A stretch of 64,000 nt of DNA from Eucommia ulmoides (lineage: Eukaryota; Streptophyta; Magnoliopsida; Garryales; Eucommiaceae). The stretch lies in contig CM028326.1 of assembly GCA_016647705.1 (NCBI GenBank), positions 43,864,785 to 43,928,784 on the forward strand, given 5' to 3'. Below, piece after piece: positions 32,339 through 43,309 of this stretch. The translations under genes and the position numbers were made by a program. The first letter of the stretch is position 1. The number at the start of each line of letters is the position of its first letter. The notes beneath the pieces were generated by a model. That model made no database searches and had not been told where the DNA came from. It was given only the letters and a program-made list of their open reading frames with translations.

Positions 32339-35037
32339 TTTCACAACCCGTCCCGGACACCCGTCATCCCGAGGCTGGCGTGATTACAACATGACATCAC
32401 CAATCTCCAGATTTACAATGAATGACAATATACACCTACGGTGTAATACAAACATCCACTATGAGGGACACACCCGTCCCGAAATTATACCGGCTAAAAG
32501 TAGTTATTCATGAACTTTTTGTTTTTATTCCCTTTGACAGCTTCTCTCAAACGTCCATACGACTCCATCACGTAGCTCTACCTAGGGCCAGTAGGGGACC
32601 GACTCCTAGCTGTTGTACCTGCGAGTGTACTGCCTTCTTAGTAAAACATTTTTAAAAATATTAATACGTTCAAAATATTTCCACAATTTAATATGGATCA
32701 AGCACAAGTATATAAGCAATGAAAATAAAGTGATACAGATAAGTTCCATCCAAATCCATTTAATATAAAAACCATATCAATATACGTAAAACACCACATC
32801 TCAAGCACCAATCTCAAACACACACCTCCAACACACACACACACACTGGCCAGCCCTAGTGATCGTTTTAACCTCACGATCGGGAGTTGCAACGGTACCG
32901 TAACATTCATAGGAATGCCTTCCTACGAAATATCCACACCCCCTTTTTGGGGAGAAATACAATCCACACCCCTTACGAGGAGAAATATAAACTACACCCC
33001 TTTCGGGGAGAACAGCCATGGCATCGTCAAAATCAAATACAATATCATCGAATCGTAACTTAATAAATATCACTTACTCAAAATCTTCAAATCACCACGT
33101 CTACCACTTTTCTCAAACCAACTTTTAAATTCAAAAATCATATTTTATATCTTCTTTTAAAGAAAACGTCCGATTTTATCAATACAACTTTTCCACCATT
33201 TATTTTTTATTTTTAGAAAACCAGGCATTTCTAGAAAAATAGATGTTTCCTATTCTCTTTTTAAAAATGCCGTCTAATTTCACCAAATCCAGCGGAAATT
33301 CATTTTCAGCTTCTTTTTGAAAACTATCGAAATTCAGTTTACCAACTTATTCAAATCCTACTTGATCCATATCATTTATAAATTCATACAGTTTAAATAA
33401 TCACATATTTCATCATGTATATTCATAGGAAATAGTTTGGTAAAAAGACAGTACACTCACCTTAATATCCATTTTTGTAGACTTAACCGCTTATTCCCTA
33501 CCGGTACTTCGGTGCCCGCGAACCTAATAGCGACAGAGCCTAAATTAATATTTTATGTAAAATAAACAAATCATACAATGCAGGCCCTAAATTCCGTAAT
33601 CCCCCCCCCCCCCCCCCTATACACTTTTTATTACGAATAATTGATATCTGGTAAATTCCGTTTCGTTAATAATTATTGTACGCGGTTGTTAATAGGGATG
33701 ATGACAAAAATTAGTAAAATTAATGACTCTAGATTATAATCCCGTTTGCTACTATTTCAATTTAACAATAATGGTAATTGATTTAGATTTTACCTGCTTC
33801 GAATCGTTCGTTGGTCGTGAGAATGATATTTGGATTTTTATTGGGGGGGGTTTACGTAAAAAAAATTTCCTTTTCTTCTTCTCCCCTTTCTTCTTCCCGT
33901 TTTTTTTTTTTTTTTTCCTTTCCCTGGTTTGTATTCATGCTTCCTGTTACGCCGTCTCGCCGCCGTCAATGACATCTCGCCGTCGCGCCGCCGCCGCCGA
34001 CGTCTCACACCACCATCAATCGGACAACCCACACCCTTCCATGCACTGCCGACCGTCCCACCCACCATGCACGCACTGTTCTTTCTCTCTCTAATTTTCC
34101 GGCGGAAACTCCGGCGACCCCATGCACCCACAACACACTCACACCTCGTAGGGTCAACATGTACCGATGGAGCAGAGCCACCCACGCCGCCGATCGTCAC
34201 CGTCGCACTACACACCACAAGAAAGAACATGAACTGTTCAGAGCAGAAAATACACACACATATCCCAACGTCAACGACAGCCACCGGAAGCTTACCGTCA
34301 ACCCCGCTCACCACTGTTGGCTACTGAATAGCCCACCGCCGGACTGACCGACGGCAACCTCCGACGAAACCGTGACAAATACCCCGTCGGCACTCCACAC
34401 CGTCGGCACTGAATGGGACCTCACACCGTCGGCACCACCGACGATCGATCAACGATCCAAACGAATCACTCACACCTCCGATCGTCGGATCTCACCACCC
34501 CCTGACTGCCGGACCTCCCCTCTCTCTTTCCTCAGTTTTCCAGTTTCTGCTTCTTTTTTTTTTTTTTTTTTTCCTTTTCCTCCGTTGAAATTCACGATTC
34601 CCTGTTTCAAAGATCACAATTGCATGTTTTAGGTGGATCAGTGTACTCCTAGCTTGCCACGTCAATGAATCTCGATCCTTCCCCTCTCCGATCCGGTTGT
34701 TCTCTCGGCACCCATCGTATGCGTGTATATATATATATATATAAATCTTTTACTTTAATTACTCCTTCCTCCCCCCAAATTTCTTTAATTCCTATTTTAG
34801 CCCAAATTACCATTTTATAATTTTCCTTCAAATTGTAATTTCACCCCTAAAGGTTTACATGTTATCAATTGAAAGACCATTTGAATTCTAAGGGTTGGAT
34901 TCAATGAATACAAATTTACAATTCGCCCCCCCTAAACTTTTAATTCGGATAATGATTAATTCAATTCTACCCCATATTTTTTCCAATTACTCCAAAATAT
35001 GACTAAAATGACGTACGTGCTAAGTCGGGGTCTTACA
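32339..35037 (-). repeat. 5' LTR of element F
   Basis: Nearly collinear with 26060-28798. Differences include three rather than five copies of the CCACACCCC unit (about 32934-33010), an altered GCC-rich stretch at 33960-34020, a shorter (AT)n tract near 34725, and TTTCAC in place of TGTCAC at the inner end. Confidence 0.95.
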
Positions 35038-35042
35038 GTTAT

Positions 35043-35435
35043 ATATCTACATCACCAATCAAGGGGATGAACTGGACTAAGACGACGAGAATATCGTATT
35101 TTTGAGTGGATATATATGTGATATCCCACATCATCGAAAGTATTAGAATAAATTGTTTGATATATAAAGAACTATATAAACTACTACTAATACTTTAGCT
35201 TAAACATTTTAAGCCACGTGAATTCGGTCCAAAATGTGTTGCGTCAATGGCCACCTGAAACGTTAGAACTACTAATAATAAAGCTTCTAGAACAATTTCG
35301 TGAGTCCGTCAATTTTAGTTGCACTATGACTCGTGCAAACTAACAAGTAATATTGTTACATAATGATTGATCAGATACTGTCAAACTTTGTAGATACAAT
35401 TTTAGGAAATTCTCACCATGATATATCAAATCTTT
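35043..35435. other. No gene seen
   Basis: AT-rich. GTGATATCCCACATCATCG near 35118 resembles the TGTGAGATCCCACATCG start of some plant TRIM LTRs, but no second copy or internal domain is present. Confidence 0.45.
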
Positions 35436-35439
35436 TTTT

Positions 35440-36020
35440 GGCAAATTACAATTTTAGTCTTCTTATTTGCAGTGTATTTTATGTGACTTTCAACTTATAT
35501 TTTTTTTCAATGATCCCTTATAATTTGTAATCATTATTTAAGTGTCCTTCTGGTAGAATTAGTGTTAGTTTTGACTGGAAAAATTATATTTCACCTCTAA
35601 ATTTTGACAGGAAAAATTAAACTTCACCAACATATACTTTCAGGAAATAATATTTTACTCTATGTACTATGAAACTTCACATAAAATACGGATACATTTT
35701 TTTTTTCTTTTAATATTTTTACTATTTTTTTTTTTGTGTTCTTTAACTTTTTATTTTTTATTTTTTTATTTCTATATTTTTTTCTACTTTATTTCAAAAA
35801 AATTCTAAAATGAGTTTGCGACTAATTAATTTTTTTTGTCTCATTGTTTATCTTCATCTTTCCCTTCTTTTTAATTTTTTCTTTTTGTTTTCTTTTTAGT
35901 TTTCCATTCTTTTTTCTTGTTTTCTTCGATATTATTTTTTTTTCTCTTTTGCAAATATAAAATTGAAAAAATATAGAATTCGCCTATTTCAATTTTTAAT
36001 TAGTCTGCAAAATAAAATTG
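35440..36020 (+). repeat. Left arm of a foldback element split by element C
   Basis: Its reverse complement aligns with about 39370-39880: TTTTATGTGACT, GGTGAAAT.TAAT.TTTC.GTCAAAA, TTAATTAGTC.CAAA, and GACTAATTAAAA...GCGAA recur in the same order. With element C removed, the two arms form one palindromic element of about 1.2 kb. The outer ends lie near 35440 and 39885; no target duplication was confirmed. Confidence 0.7.
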
Positions 36021-36080
36021 AAAATTTCCACATTTAATGCAAAACCAATGCAACTAACATGTCAAGTGGAATTTCGTCCT

Positions 36081-36594
36081 TGATGCAAGAGAAACTCCTA
36101 CTTCTCGAAAAAAGTCCATCACAATAAGCTCACAGGTAATCCTGGGTATACACAATAAAGAGGCCCAATGCTCGAAAGGAGTCAGGCCGTGGATGTTGGT
36201 CCAAACTGGTGATCCATGCATGGCTCCAACAAGTTGAATGCCAAAGAATGTGATGTGAGAGAAATTCTCGCTTAGTGGGGAAGTCGAAAGGGCGTAATTC
36301 CTCACTAAATAACAACATGATGGGGAGTTGCAATGATGTAACTCTCCATTGAATAACAACATAATGGGGAGCCGAAAGGACGTAACTCCTGAGAAATGTA
36401 TCACATTTACATTCAGTCTTTTGTCTTATACCTTAAAGTAGACTGACTTATTCTTACACCAGAGGTTCTTTGGCCGCCACCACACTGGTGCCGCCTTAGA
36501 ACTAATCGATTTTGCAGGCTAAAATTGCAGATTGCGGAGATCTTTGGCATGTGGTAGAACCTATGCACGTGCAAGGGGTTTTTTGGCAACATCA
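36081..36594 (+). repeat. 5' LTR of element C
   Basis: TGATGCAAGAG...GGCAACATCA. It includes a repeated phrase GGGGAG(C/T)(C/T)G(A/C)AA.G.(T/C)GTAACTC, about three copies at 36280-36390, alternating with AATAACAACAT(A/G)ATG, and the AGAGGTTCTTTGGCCGCCAC block. Confidence 0.9.
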
Positions 36595-36659
36595 TTTAGA
36601 AACCGAACAAAAAGACATGATCGCCAGTGCCATAACCATTATGGACCATCAACGAGTTC

Positions 36660-37222
36660 TACGATTGCTATCGACAAAACCACAAATTTAGAGTTATGCG
36701 ATTGCAACAGCGAAAGCTGTTTTGCCTTTTTTTTGTTATGGAGTATTTCGAGTATGCTGTTTGATTCAATAGGAACTTGACGGCTTCTCCGTGACCTTCA
36801 CCAGTGGCTTAATGGAGAAGAGTCCACCCATTGTGCTCGGCTACTTTGAGGTCGGTGCATAGTGAAAGAAAAAACCAAAGCAATTCGAGGTGACCATTAA
36901 TGGAGACAATATGAACAAAAGTTCGACCTTCAGAATTGATTGAATTTAAATCGATGGATGCATAACCCAAATGCAAAATCTCTATCAGATAGACTTTCCC
37001 TATTTTTGCGGCATCGTGTAAGAACCGGTCCACCGAATCATCAACTACGTAGTCGAATTCAGTCAACATCGGAACAACACCGACCGGATCTGGACAAGGG
37101 AGATCGGCGAAGAGGCAATGTTGGTGGTCAGATCTAGAGCGAATCAGTTTTGGAGCGATTTGGCAGAAATTGAAGTTTCTGGAAGAGAACTGTTCGCAAG
37201 GAGATCGAGCCGCGGAATTCAC
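36660..37222 (-). pseudogene. Captured ankyrin-repeat gene fragment in element C
   Basis: The minus frame 37222-36809 (137 codons) contains ankyrin units: VDRFLHDAAKIGKVYLIEIL, then INSEGRTFVHIVSINGHLEL, then AEHNGWTLLH. After a break a further piece near 36710 reads GKTAFAVAIA, the start of another unit. It is antisense to the element. The spacing and wording (DRFLHDAAK, NGWTLLH, GKTAFAVA) recall plant MSP-ankyrin (VAPYRIN-like) proteins, but this is memory, not a search. It looks like host gene sequence picked up by the retroelement, not element protein. Not expected to be functional. Confidence 0.6.
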
Positions 37223-37499
37223 TCAACAAACTCGTAGATAACAAATCAAAGTTGTTGGGATTTTCACCTCTAGTCTCTGTCGTAACAACCACCGCGATCT
37301 CATCCGCCGCCGCAGACTCCTACAACTCAACGAGTGAGAGCTACAACGACAATAATAAAAAGAGTAACAACTGGTCAAATATTGATTTTACCGCCTTGAG
37401 TCCGAGTGCCCTTCGTGATTGACGGCGTTGTCGAGATTATTAAAAAAATAAAAAATTGGTTGCGAATCACCAAACAACGACTCCTCCGACTGATCACCG

Positions 37500-37745
37500 A
37501 TCGTTCAGGGCAAATAAATCCTCCAAGTAGTAGCTTCTCCACTGCCTCCTATATCAGACTCAAGAACCTGTTGCCGTCGGCGGAGGATTCGCCTCCAGCG
37601 TGCGACAAGGAGGACAACTTGTAGGAGATGGAGGTACAGATCAATAATCCGCTCGTGAAGCAAGCCACGTGGGTGTACCTTCAGCCCATAGAGGGGGCAC
37701 CTAAACCAGAAGACAACAAACCTAAAGAAGAATATCAAAAAGTTA
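37500..37745 (+). pseudogene. Second protein-like fragment in element C, function unknown
   Basis: The plus strand reads SYIRLKNLLPSAEDSPPACD, KEDNL, a TAG at 37622, then EMEVQINNPLVKQATWVYLQ in the same frame. The mix of residues looks like real protein rather than random AT-rich translation. I do not recognise the family. It faces away from the ankyrin piece, about 280 bases off, as two divergent host genes caught together would. Confidence 0.4.
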
Positions 37746-38174
37746 ACCTAGGGCTAATTACTCTAAGGCCCATGAGGAGGTAACAATTATATTTATAGTT
37801 TTACCCCCTTAAAGTTTATTTTTGAAAATAAATTATTATCGTATGTGACTTAGCACTAAGTATACTAAAGCCCCTGAGGTAACAATTATATTTACAGTCT
37901 TTACCCTCAAGTTTATTTTTATTACTAAACTTATAAATTATCGTTGATGTCTTGATAAGTCAAGAACAAATTTCCCGGGTATGAGGGTAACCCCCCGGTA
38001 GCAAAGGACGGGTATGAATATACCACCCCGCTTACAAATTCCCTAGGTATGAGGATGCCTCCTCGGTGGCACAAGACGAGTTTGAGGATACTTCCCTAAT
38101 AAAAAAACTTTTGGTGACAAATCACGAAGTATAAAAATTAAAAAACCGAGTTGCTCATATCAAAGCAGAGCATA

Positions 38175-38655
38175 TCAGCTCCCTCACAGAACAGAGTAAA
38201 TCAGCTCCCTCACAGAGTACAACATATCAGCTCACTCATAGAGCAAAATAGATCAGTTCACTCACAGAGCAGAACAGATTAGCTCACTAAAAAATATATA
38301 GTATTGAAACCAAGTGTAAATGAGCTAAGCAAATTAGCTCAGATAGAAACACTTAGTATTAAAACTAAGTGTAAATTAACTAAGCAGATCAGCCCAGACC
38401 AGAAACATTAGTACTAAAACTACATGTAAATTAACTAAGCATATCAGCTCAGATAAGAAATACTTAATACTAAAATTAAGTGTATATTAACTTATCATAT
38501 CAGCTTAACCAAAAAACATTTGGTAATGAAATCAAGTGTAAATGAACTGAGCAGATCAACTCGGACAAGAACACTCAGTACTAAAAATATGTTTAAATTT
38601 ACAGAGTAGGTCAACTCACCCAAAAAACACGTGTAGTGATAAAAATCACCAAGTG
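38175..38655 (+). repeat. Two adjoining tandem arrays in element C
   Basis: About five copies of a 27-bp unit (TCAGCTCCCTCACAGAGCA) at 38175-38290 are followed by about seven copies of a 55-57-bp unit (TAGTACTAAAACTAAGTGTA...ATCAGCTCAGA) at 38299-38655. The longer unit contains the ATCAGCTCA core of the shorter one, so one may derive from the other. Confidence 0.85.
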
Positions 38656-38765
38656 TAAGTGTAAAAATGAACTGACAAATCAATTCGGACCAATAACTGA
38701 GTGTAAGAAGAGAAGATGACATTTCATCTCACTTTTCAAATCAACACTCAAGTTAGGGGGGCAAA

Positions 38766-39310
38766 TGATGCAGGAGAAACTCTCGCTTTTCGAAAAAAGT
38801 TAATCACGATAAGCCCACAGGTAATCCTAGGTATGCACCATAAAGAGACCCAATGCTCGAAAGAAGCCAAGCCGTGGACGTTGGTCCAAACTGGTGATTG
38901 ATACATAGATCCATTAAGTAGAAAGTCAAAGAACATGATGCGAGAGAAATTCTCGCTTAGTGGGAAGCCGAAAAGACGTAACTCCCCACTAAATAACAAC
39001 ATAATAGGAAGCCGAAAGAATGTAACTCCTCATTGAATAACAACATAATGGGGAGCCGAAAGGATATAACTCCTGGGAGAGGACTAAGTCTATTAAGAAG
39101 GAAAAAGTATCACATTTACATTCATTGTTTTACCCTATACCTTAAAATAAACTAACTTATTCTTATATCGGAGGTTCTTTGGCCGACACCACACCGGTGT
39201 CACCTTAATACTAATTGGTTTGGCAGGTTATTACGTTAAAGATACAGATTGCGGAGATTTCTGGCACGTGCGAAGCTGTTACATGTGCTAGAGATTTTTT
39301 GGCAACATCA
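38766..39310 (+). repeat. 3' LTR of element C
   Basis: Collinear with 36081-36594. The 31-bp length difference is due mainly to GAGAGGACTAAGTCTATTAA near 39078, which is absent from the 5' copy. Confidence 0.9.
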
Positions 39311-39369
39311 GTCCTCTTTGGGGGGGGGGGGTGAAACTCTACTACTAAATATACCATTTTTTGTTTTGT

Positions 39370-39885
39370 CTATTTGGAGACTAATTAAAATTTTAAATAA
39401 GCGAAATCTAAATTTTCCAACTTTATTTTGAAAAATAGTGAAAAATGAAAAATAAAACAAAAAAGAGAGATAAAACAAAAATAAAAAAATAAAATCTGAA
39501 GGAAAATAACGAAATATATTTTTTAATTAGTCTCAAATTTCAGCCCATAAGACCATGCCATTTTAGAACTTTATGAAAAAAGAAAAAGGGAAAAAAACAA
39601 ATAAACCGAAAAATGAAATGGAAAACAAATTTAAAAAAAAAAACATAAATTGGAGTTTAATATTGGTTTTTGTTATTTTCTTAAGATATATGGGAATGAA
39701 GTGTAGTTTTTTCATTCAATATTTGGGGGTGAAATGTAATATTTCTGTCAAAATTAACCTTAATTTTAACGGATGTATCGGTTGGAATAACGATAATAAA
39801 TTAGAAATATTAATTATAAAATTATTGAGTTAGAGAGTCACATAAAAAGGGACGTTGCGAGTAGGCACATTTTTTAAAATTGTTA
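39370..39885 (-). repeat. Right arm of the foldback element split by element C
   Basis: The inverted partner of 35440-36020. A run of about 12 G lies at 39320-39331, just after the right target duplication of C. Confidence 0.7.
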
Positions 39886-39989
39886 TATTTGATTCTGCAA
39901 TATAAATTTAAATAATATTTAGATGTATCCTACTTTTACACATGTCTTGTTTTCACATAAACTTTGAGGTATGGTTCACCTTTTAAGAG

Positions 39990-41951
39990 GGGATAAAGAA
40001 TTTTTTGATCCCTGATAAATATCTCGGGTGTTTAATTAATCCCTAAAAAATATAATTCGACAATTTAGCTCTTAACATTTAAAAATAGTATTCAATTAAC
40101 CTTTCAAGCAAATTCTGTTAAGTCAATTAATAGTCAATGTTTCAGTAAAGATATTTTAGTCTTTACGTGTATAATGTGGTTAATTTTGAAAACTCATCTA
40201 AACTTAAAGAGTCAAAATATTTTATTTTTTTTTGTCTTTCTTTCTCAATTGAAAGAACATAATCATTTTTTATTTTTATTTTAAATTTGGCATTTCTTTC
40301 TCAATTGAATAACAAATTATGGGAACAACAATTTTATTTTTTTAATTATGGGAACAACAAATTTATAGGAACAAAACAACATTTTTTTTTCGAAAATATT
40401 ATTTGATTTTTTTTCCATTAAAAAGGGAATTAAAAACCCCAAGGAATATAAAAGAAATGATATATTCAACCAAAATAAATACAAACCTCTATGAAAGAGA
40501 AAATAATAGCAATTTCATTATATTTTAAGAATTTTGTGTTAAAAATAGGGGAGCAGAATATAATCATTTTTTTTTCGCTCCCATACTAAAACACGACATC
40601 AACACGAAAACAAACATCAACATCAAAATGAATATCAACACCAACGAACACCACCACCAAAACGAACAACACTACTGACGAACACCGAAATCGAAAACAA
40701 ACAATACTGCCGAAATCGAACCTTGGGGTTTCGATTTCGAAATCGAAGTAGGAAATCGAATTTGATTTTGAAAAAATTGAAGAACATCGCCGAACATCGC
40801 CACCAAAACGACGAACATCATCGAAATTGAACCTAGGGGTTTCGATTTCAAAATCGAAATCGAAACCCAAATCGAACCACAGTTTCGATTTCGAAATTGA
40901 AGAACACTGCCGAACATCGCCACCAAAATGACGAACACCATCGAAATTGAACCTAGGAATTTTGATTTCGAAATCGAAATCGAAATAGAAATAGGGTTTC
41001 GATTTAGGTTTCGATTTCCATTAAGAAATCGAAATCGAAACCCAAATCGAACCACGGTTTTGATTTCGAAATCGAAGAACATCGCCGAACATCGCCACCA
41101 AAACAAAACCCAAATCGAAACCGAATCGATTTTGAAATCGAAACAGAGTTTCCATTTCAAAATCGCAACCCAATCAAAACCGAATCGAAATAGGGTTTTG
41201 ATTTCGAAATTGAAACCCAAATCGAAACCGGGTTACGATTTCGAAATCGTAACCGAAACGAAACCGAATCGAAACCCAATTGATTTGGGTTTCGATTTTG
41301 TAATCGAAACCCTATTTCGATTTGGGTTTTGAAATAAATCAAAACCCTATTTCAATTTGGGTTTCGATTTTGAAATCGAAACCTAAACGAAACCCTAGCC
41401 CCACTTCCCTTAATCGAAACCCTAGCCTCCACTTCTCTTAATTAATCAAAACCGAAGAAGACGAAGAAGACGCAAACGACGACGAACGTGAACCAAAACG
41501 TAGGTGAAGAAGTAGACGACGACGCAGACGTAGATGGCGAAGAAGACGAAGACGACGCAGGTGAAAGAAAGGATCAGAGCACGCGTCGCCGACGTGGCAG
41601 AGGGATTGGACGTGAACGAAGTATCGAAGAGCAGCGGCGGAGAGGAAGAAGATGATCTGGGAAAAAAATTAAAGAAAAAAATATTTTTAACCTCTTAAGT
41701 TTAATAAAATATGTAAATAGGTCCCAATCTATTAGTAAGAATGAAATGACGCATGTACCATTGGCCAAACGTTACATGCTTGTCAAGTGACTTTTTCCAT
41801 CCATTTTTCTCCAATTTTATTAACGGAATTCGCTTAAAGGATCAATTGGACACTATTTTAAAATGTCAAGGGCCAAATTATCGAATTGTATTTCTTATAG
41901 GCCAATTGGACACCAGAAGTATTTCTCAAGGACCAAAAATGTCTTTATCCC
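39990..41951. mobile_element. Mutator-like non-autonomous element
   Basis: Inverted ends of about 135 bp, GGGATAAAGA...TTTTTGATCCCTGA (39990-40125) against its complement (41817-41951), are flanked by TTTTAAGAG (39981-39989) and TTTTGAGAG (41952-41960), a 9-bp duplication with one change. No transposase. The centre (40680-41420) is packed with ATCGAAACC / GGTTTCGAT repeats on both strands, and 41450-41670 is a purine-rich GAAGACGACG stretch. ORFs of up to 182 codons here are low-complexity translations. Confidence 0.85.
40700..41420. repeat. Dense ATCGAAACC / TTTCGATTTCGAAATCGAAA array
   Basis: Dozens of GAAATCGAAACC-type words in both orientations, many joined at TTCGAA as perfect short palindromes such as TTTCGATTTCGAAATCGAAA. 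At least three longer 80-110-bp copies of an AACATCGCCACCAAAACGAC phrase (near 40790, 40912 and 41082) show that the array grew by segment duplication. Confidence 0.85.
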
Positions 41952-41960
41952 TTTTGAGAG

Positions 41961-43174
41961 ACAAACATAATTTTATACTTCTATTGATTCTTAATTACCA
42001 GTGATGCGAATTTTAAAATTAATCAAGTCAACAAGCTCAAAGTCGAAATAAGTTTTAATACGGGAAAGAGTCGCTATCTATATGACAATTTATGAAAAAA
42101 AAAAAAAAAAAAAGTTAAAAAGTGAAACACAGGATAAACATTTGTACAAAAATAATAAATATTATTATAACTCCATATGAATAAAAATATATATAATTAT
42201 AAAAAATTTAAACATCCAGATCAAAATAAAAATCGTATGAATTATTTAAAAAATTAAAGCAACTCTAAGTTTATTCTTTAGAAGGAGTGTATCTTTATTT
42301 TAAAATTGTACTGAAATTTTACATAATACATTTTTAGAACTTGTTAAAAATCTGAATTGACCTTAAGAGTCAGAGATTAAAGTTGTCATTTATAATATTT
42401 ATTATTTGTAATGAAAAAATAGAATATAAAAGTAAATTTGATAATTTAAAAATGAGATTGACTACAATACATTTAGAATTTTTGGATTTATAAATACATT
42501 AAAAAAGATTACAAGTTGTACTTTGACTCATCATCGCACGTTATAAGTTCATTTCAAAGAAGTAACTTGTCTATTTAACAAACATACAACTTTTTTGATA
42601 TACCAAATCTATTGAAATAAAATCCTTTAAAAATTATTAACTAAAGATTTTTATTTATTATATTCATATATTTTTATTTTATTTTTCTTTTTTTCGAGGA
42701 AATACCATTCGGTGGCTTTAACTATGCCTCTCTCACAAAATTAGGAGTTGGCGTTGTGGGAAGCCTCGTTCTTGGACTCATTAGTGAACCATGCACCTGT
42801 GTTTGACAAACTTTAACTTGTTCTCACATGATTTATTGGCCGGCCTCAACACGTGGACCCACTAATAGAGCGCGACAAAACGTCTGTTCACACCAAAATA
42901 ATTAAATAAATCATTTTTTTTTTTTGGGTTCAAATCATGACCTAAAAATCAAATAAATTTATATAATAAATTAAAATATTTTTCGAAGAACTGAAATGAA
43001 GAGAATAGAGGAACGAAATTCAATTGTAAAATTTTTGGGAGAAAATTCTTACTCAAAAATTTCACATTCTTAATTTCTAATGCAATTGAATTTAACTATT
43101 TTATACTAATTTTATATCTATACTTTGTTAATAAATTATTTTTTTTAATTTATAAATTAAAAATTGATATAGTC
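41961..43174. other. AT-rich spacer with one protein-like stretch
   Basis: No repeat or gene of known family. At 42693-42806 the plus strand reads FEEIPFGGFNYASLTKLG, VGVVGSLVLGLISEPCTCV and a stop, 37 residues in an otherwise AT-rich desert; it may be a gene scrap (see findings). Confidence 0.55.
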
Positions 43175-43309
43175 TTGACTTTTGTGGCGATTCAAAGAGG
43201 TGAGACGAAAGATCATCTTCTTGAACGTAAGTTTTTCCTTCCATTCAATTGTTGGATTGTCCTACTATTTTGTTCCTTTTCACCTTCCCTTGATTGTTCT
43301 GCTTTGAGA

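Larger units (their letters stand above)
26060..35037 (-). mobile_element. Large gypsy-type LTR element F with almost no coding capacity
   Basis: Two direct LTRs of 2739 bp (26060-28798) and 2699 bp (32339-35037) flank 3540 bp of internal sequence. The target duplication GTTAT is at 26055-26059 and 35038-35042. Orientation is minus: the primer site TGGTATCAGAACC (32322-32334) lies inside the right LTR and the polypurine tract AGAGGGGAAGGG (about 28800-28812) inside the left one. The only coding trace is the C-terminal end of integrase at about 28975-29250. Large LTRs with a mostly non-coding interior fit a LARD-like derivative of a Del/Tekay-type chromovirus. Confidence 0.9.
36081..39310 (+). 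mobile_element. Non-autonomous Tat-like LTR element C carrying captured gene pieces
   Basis: Target duplication GTCCT at 36076-36080 and 39311-39315. LTRs are 36081-36594 (514 bp) and 38766-39310 (545 bp), starting TGATGCA and ending GGCAACATCA; polypurine tract AGGGGGGCAAA at 38755-38765. No gag or pol is seen in the 2.17-kb interior, which holds an ankyrin-like fragment on the minus strand, another protein-like piece on the plus strand, and two tandem arrays. No clear primer site follows the 5' LTR (it reads TTTAGAAACC where D has TTTGGCGCTATC). LTR similarity to D and the solo LTR at 20146 marks it as a passenger of that lineage. Confidence 0.9.

Noticed and set aside
35118..35180. Possible TRIM LTR start (GTGATATCCCACATC)
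   Set aside because: No second LTR, primer site or target duplication found.
36054..36404. 116-codon minus ORF (and 38748-39002 counterpart)
   Set aside because: Antisense across the LTRs of element C; the two LTR copies do not keep a common frame.
38161..38655. CRISPR-like regular repeats
   Set aside because: Direct repeats abut with no unique spacers and lie inside a plant LTR element.
40672..41332. ORFs of 182 and 134 codons on both strands
   Set aside because: Periodic Arg/Ser/Phe/Ile translations of the ATCGAAACC array; both strands are open simply because the repeat lacks stops.
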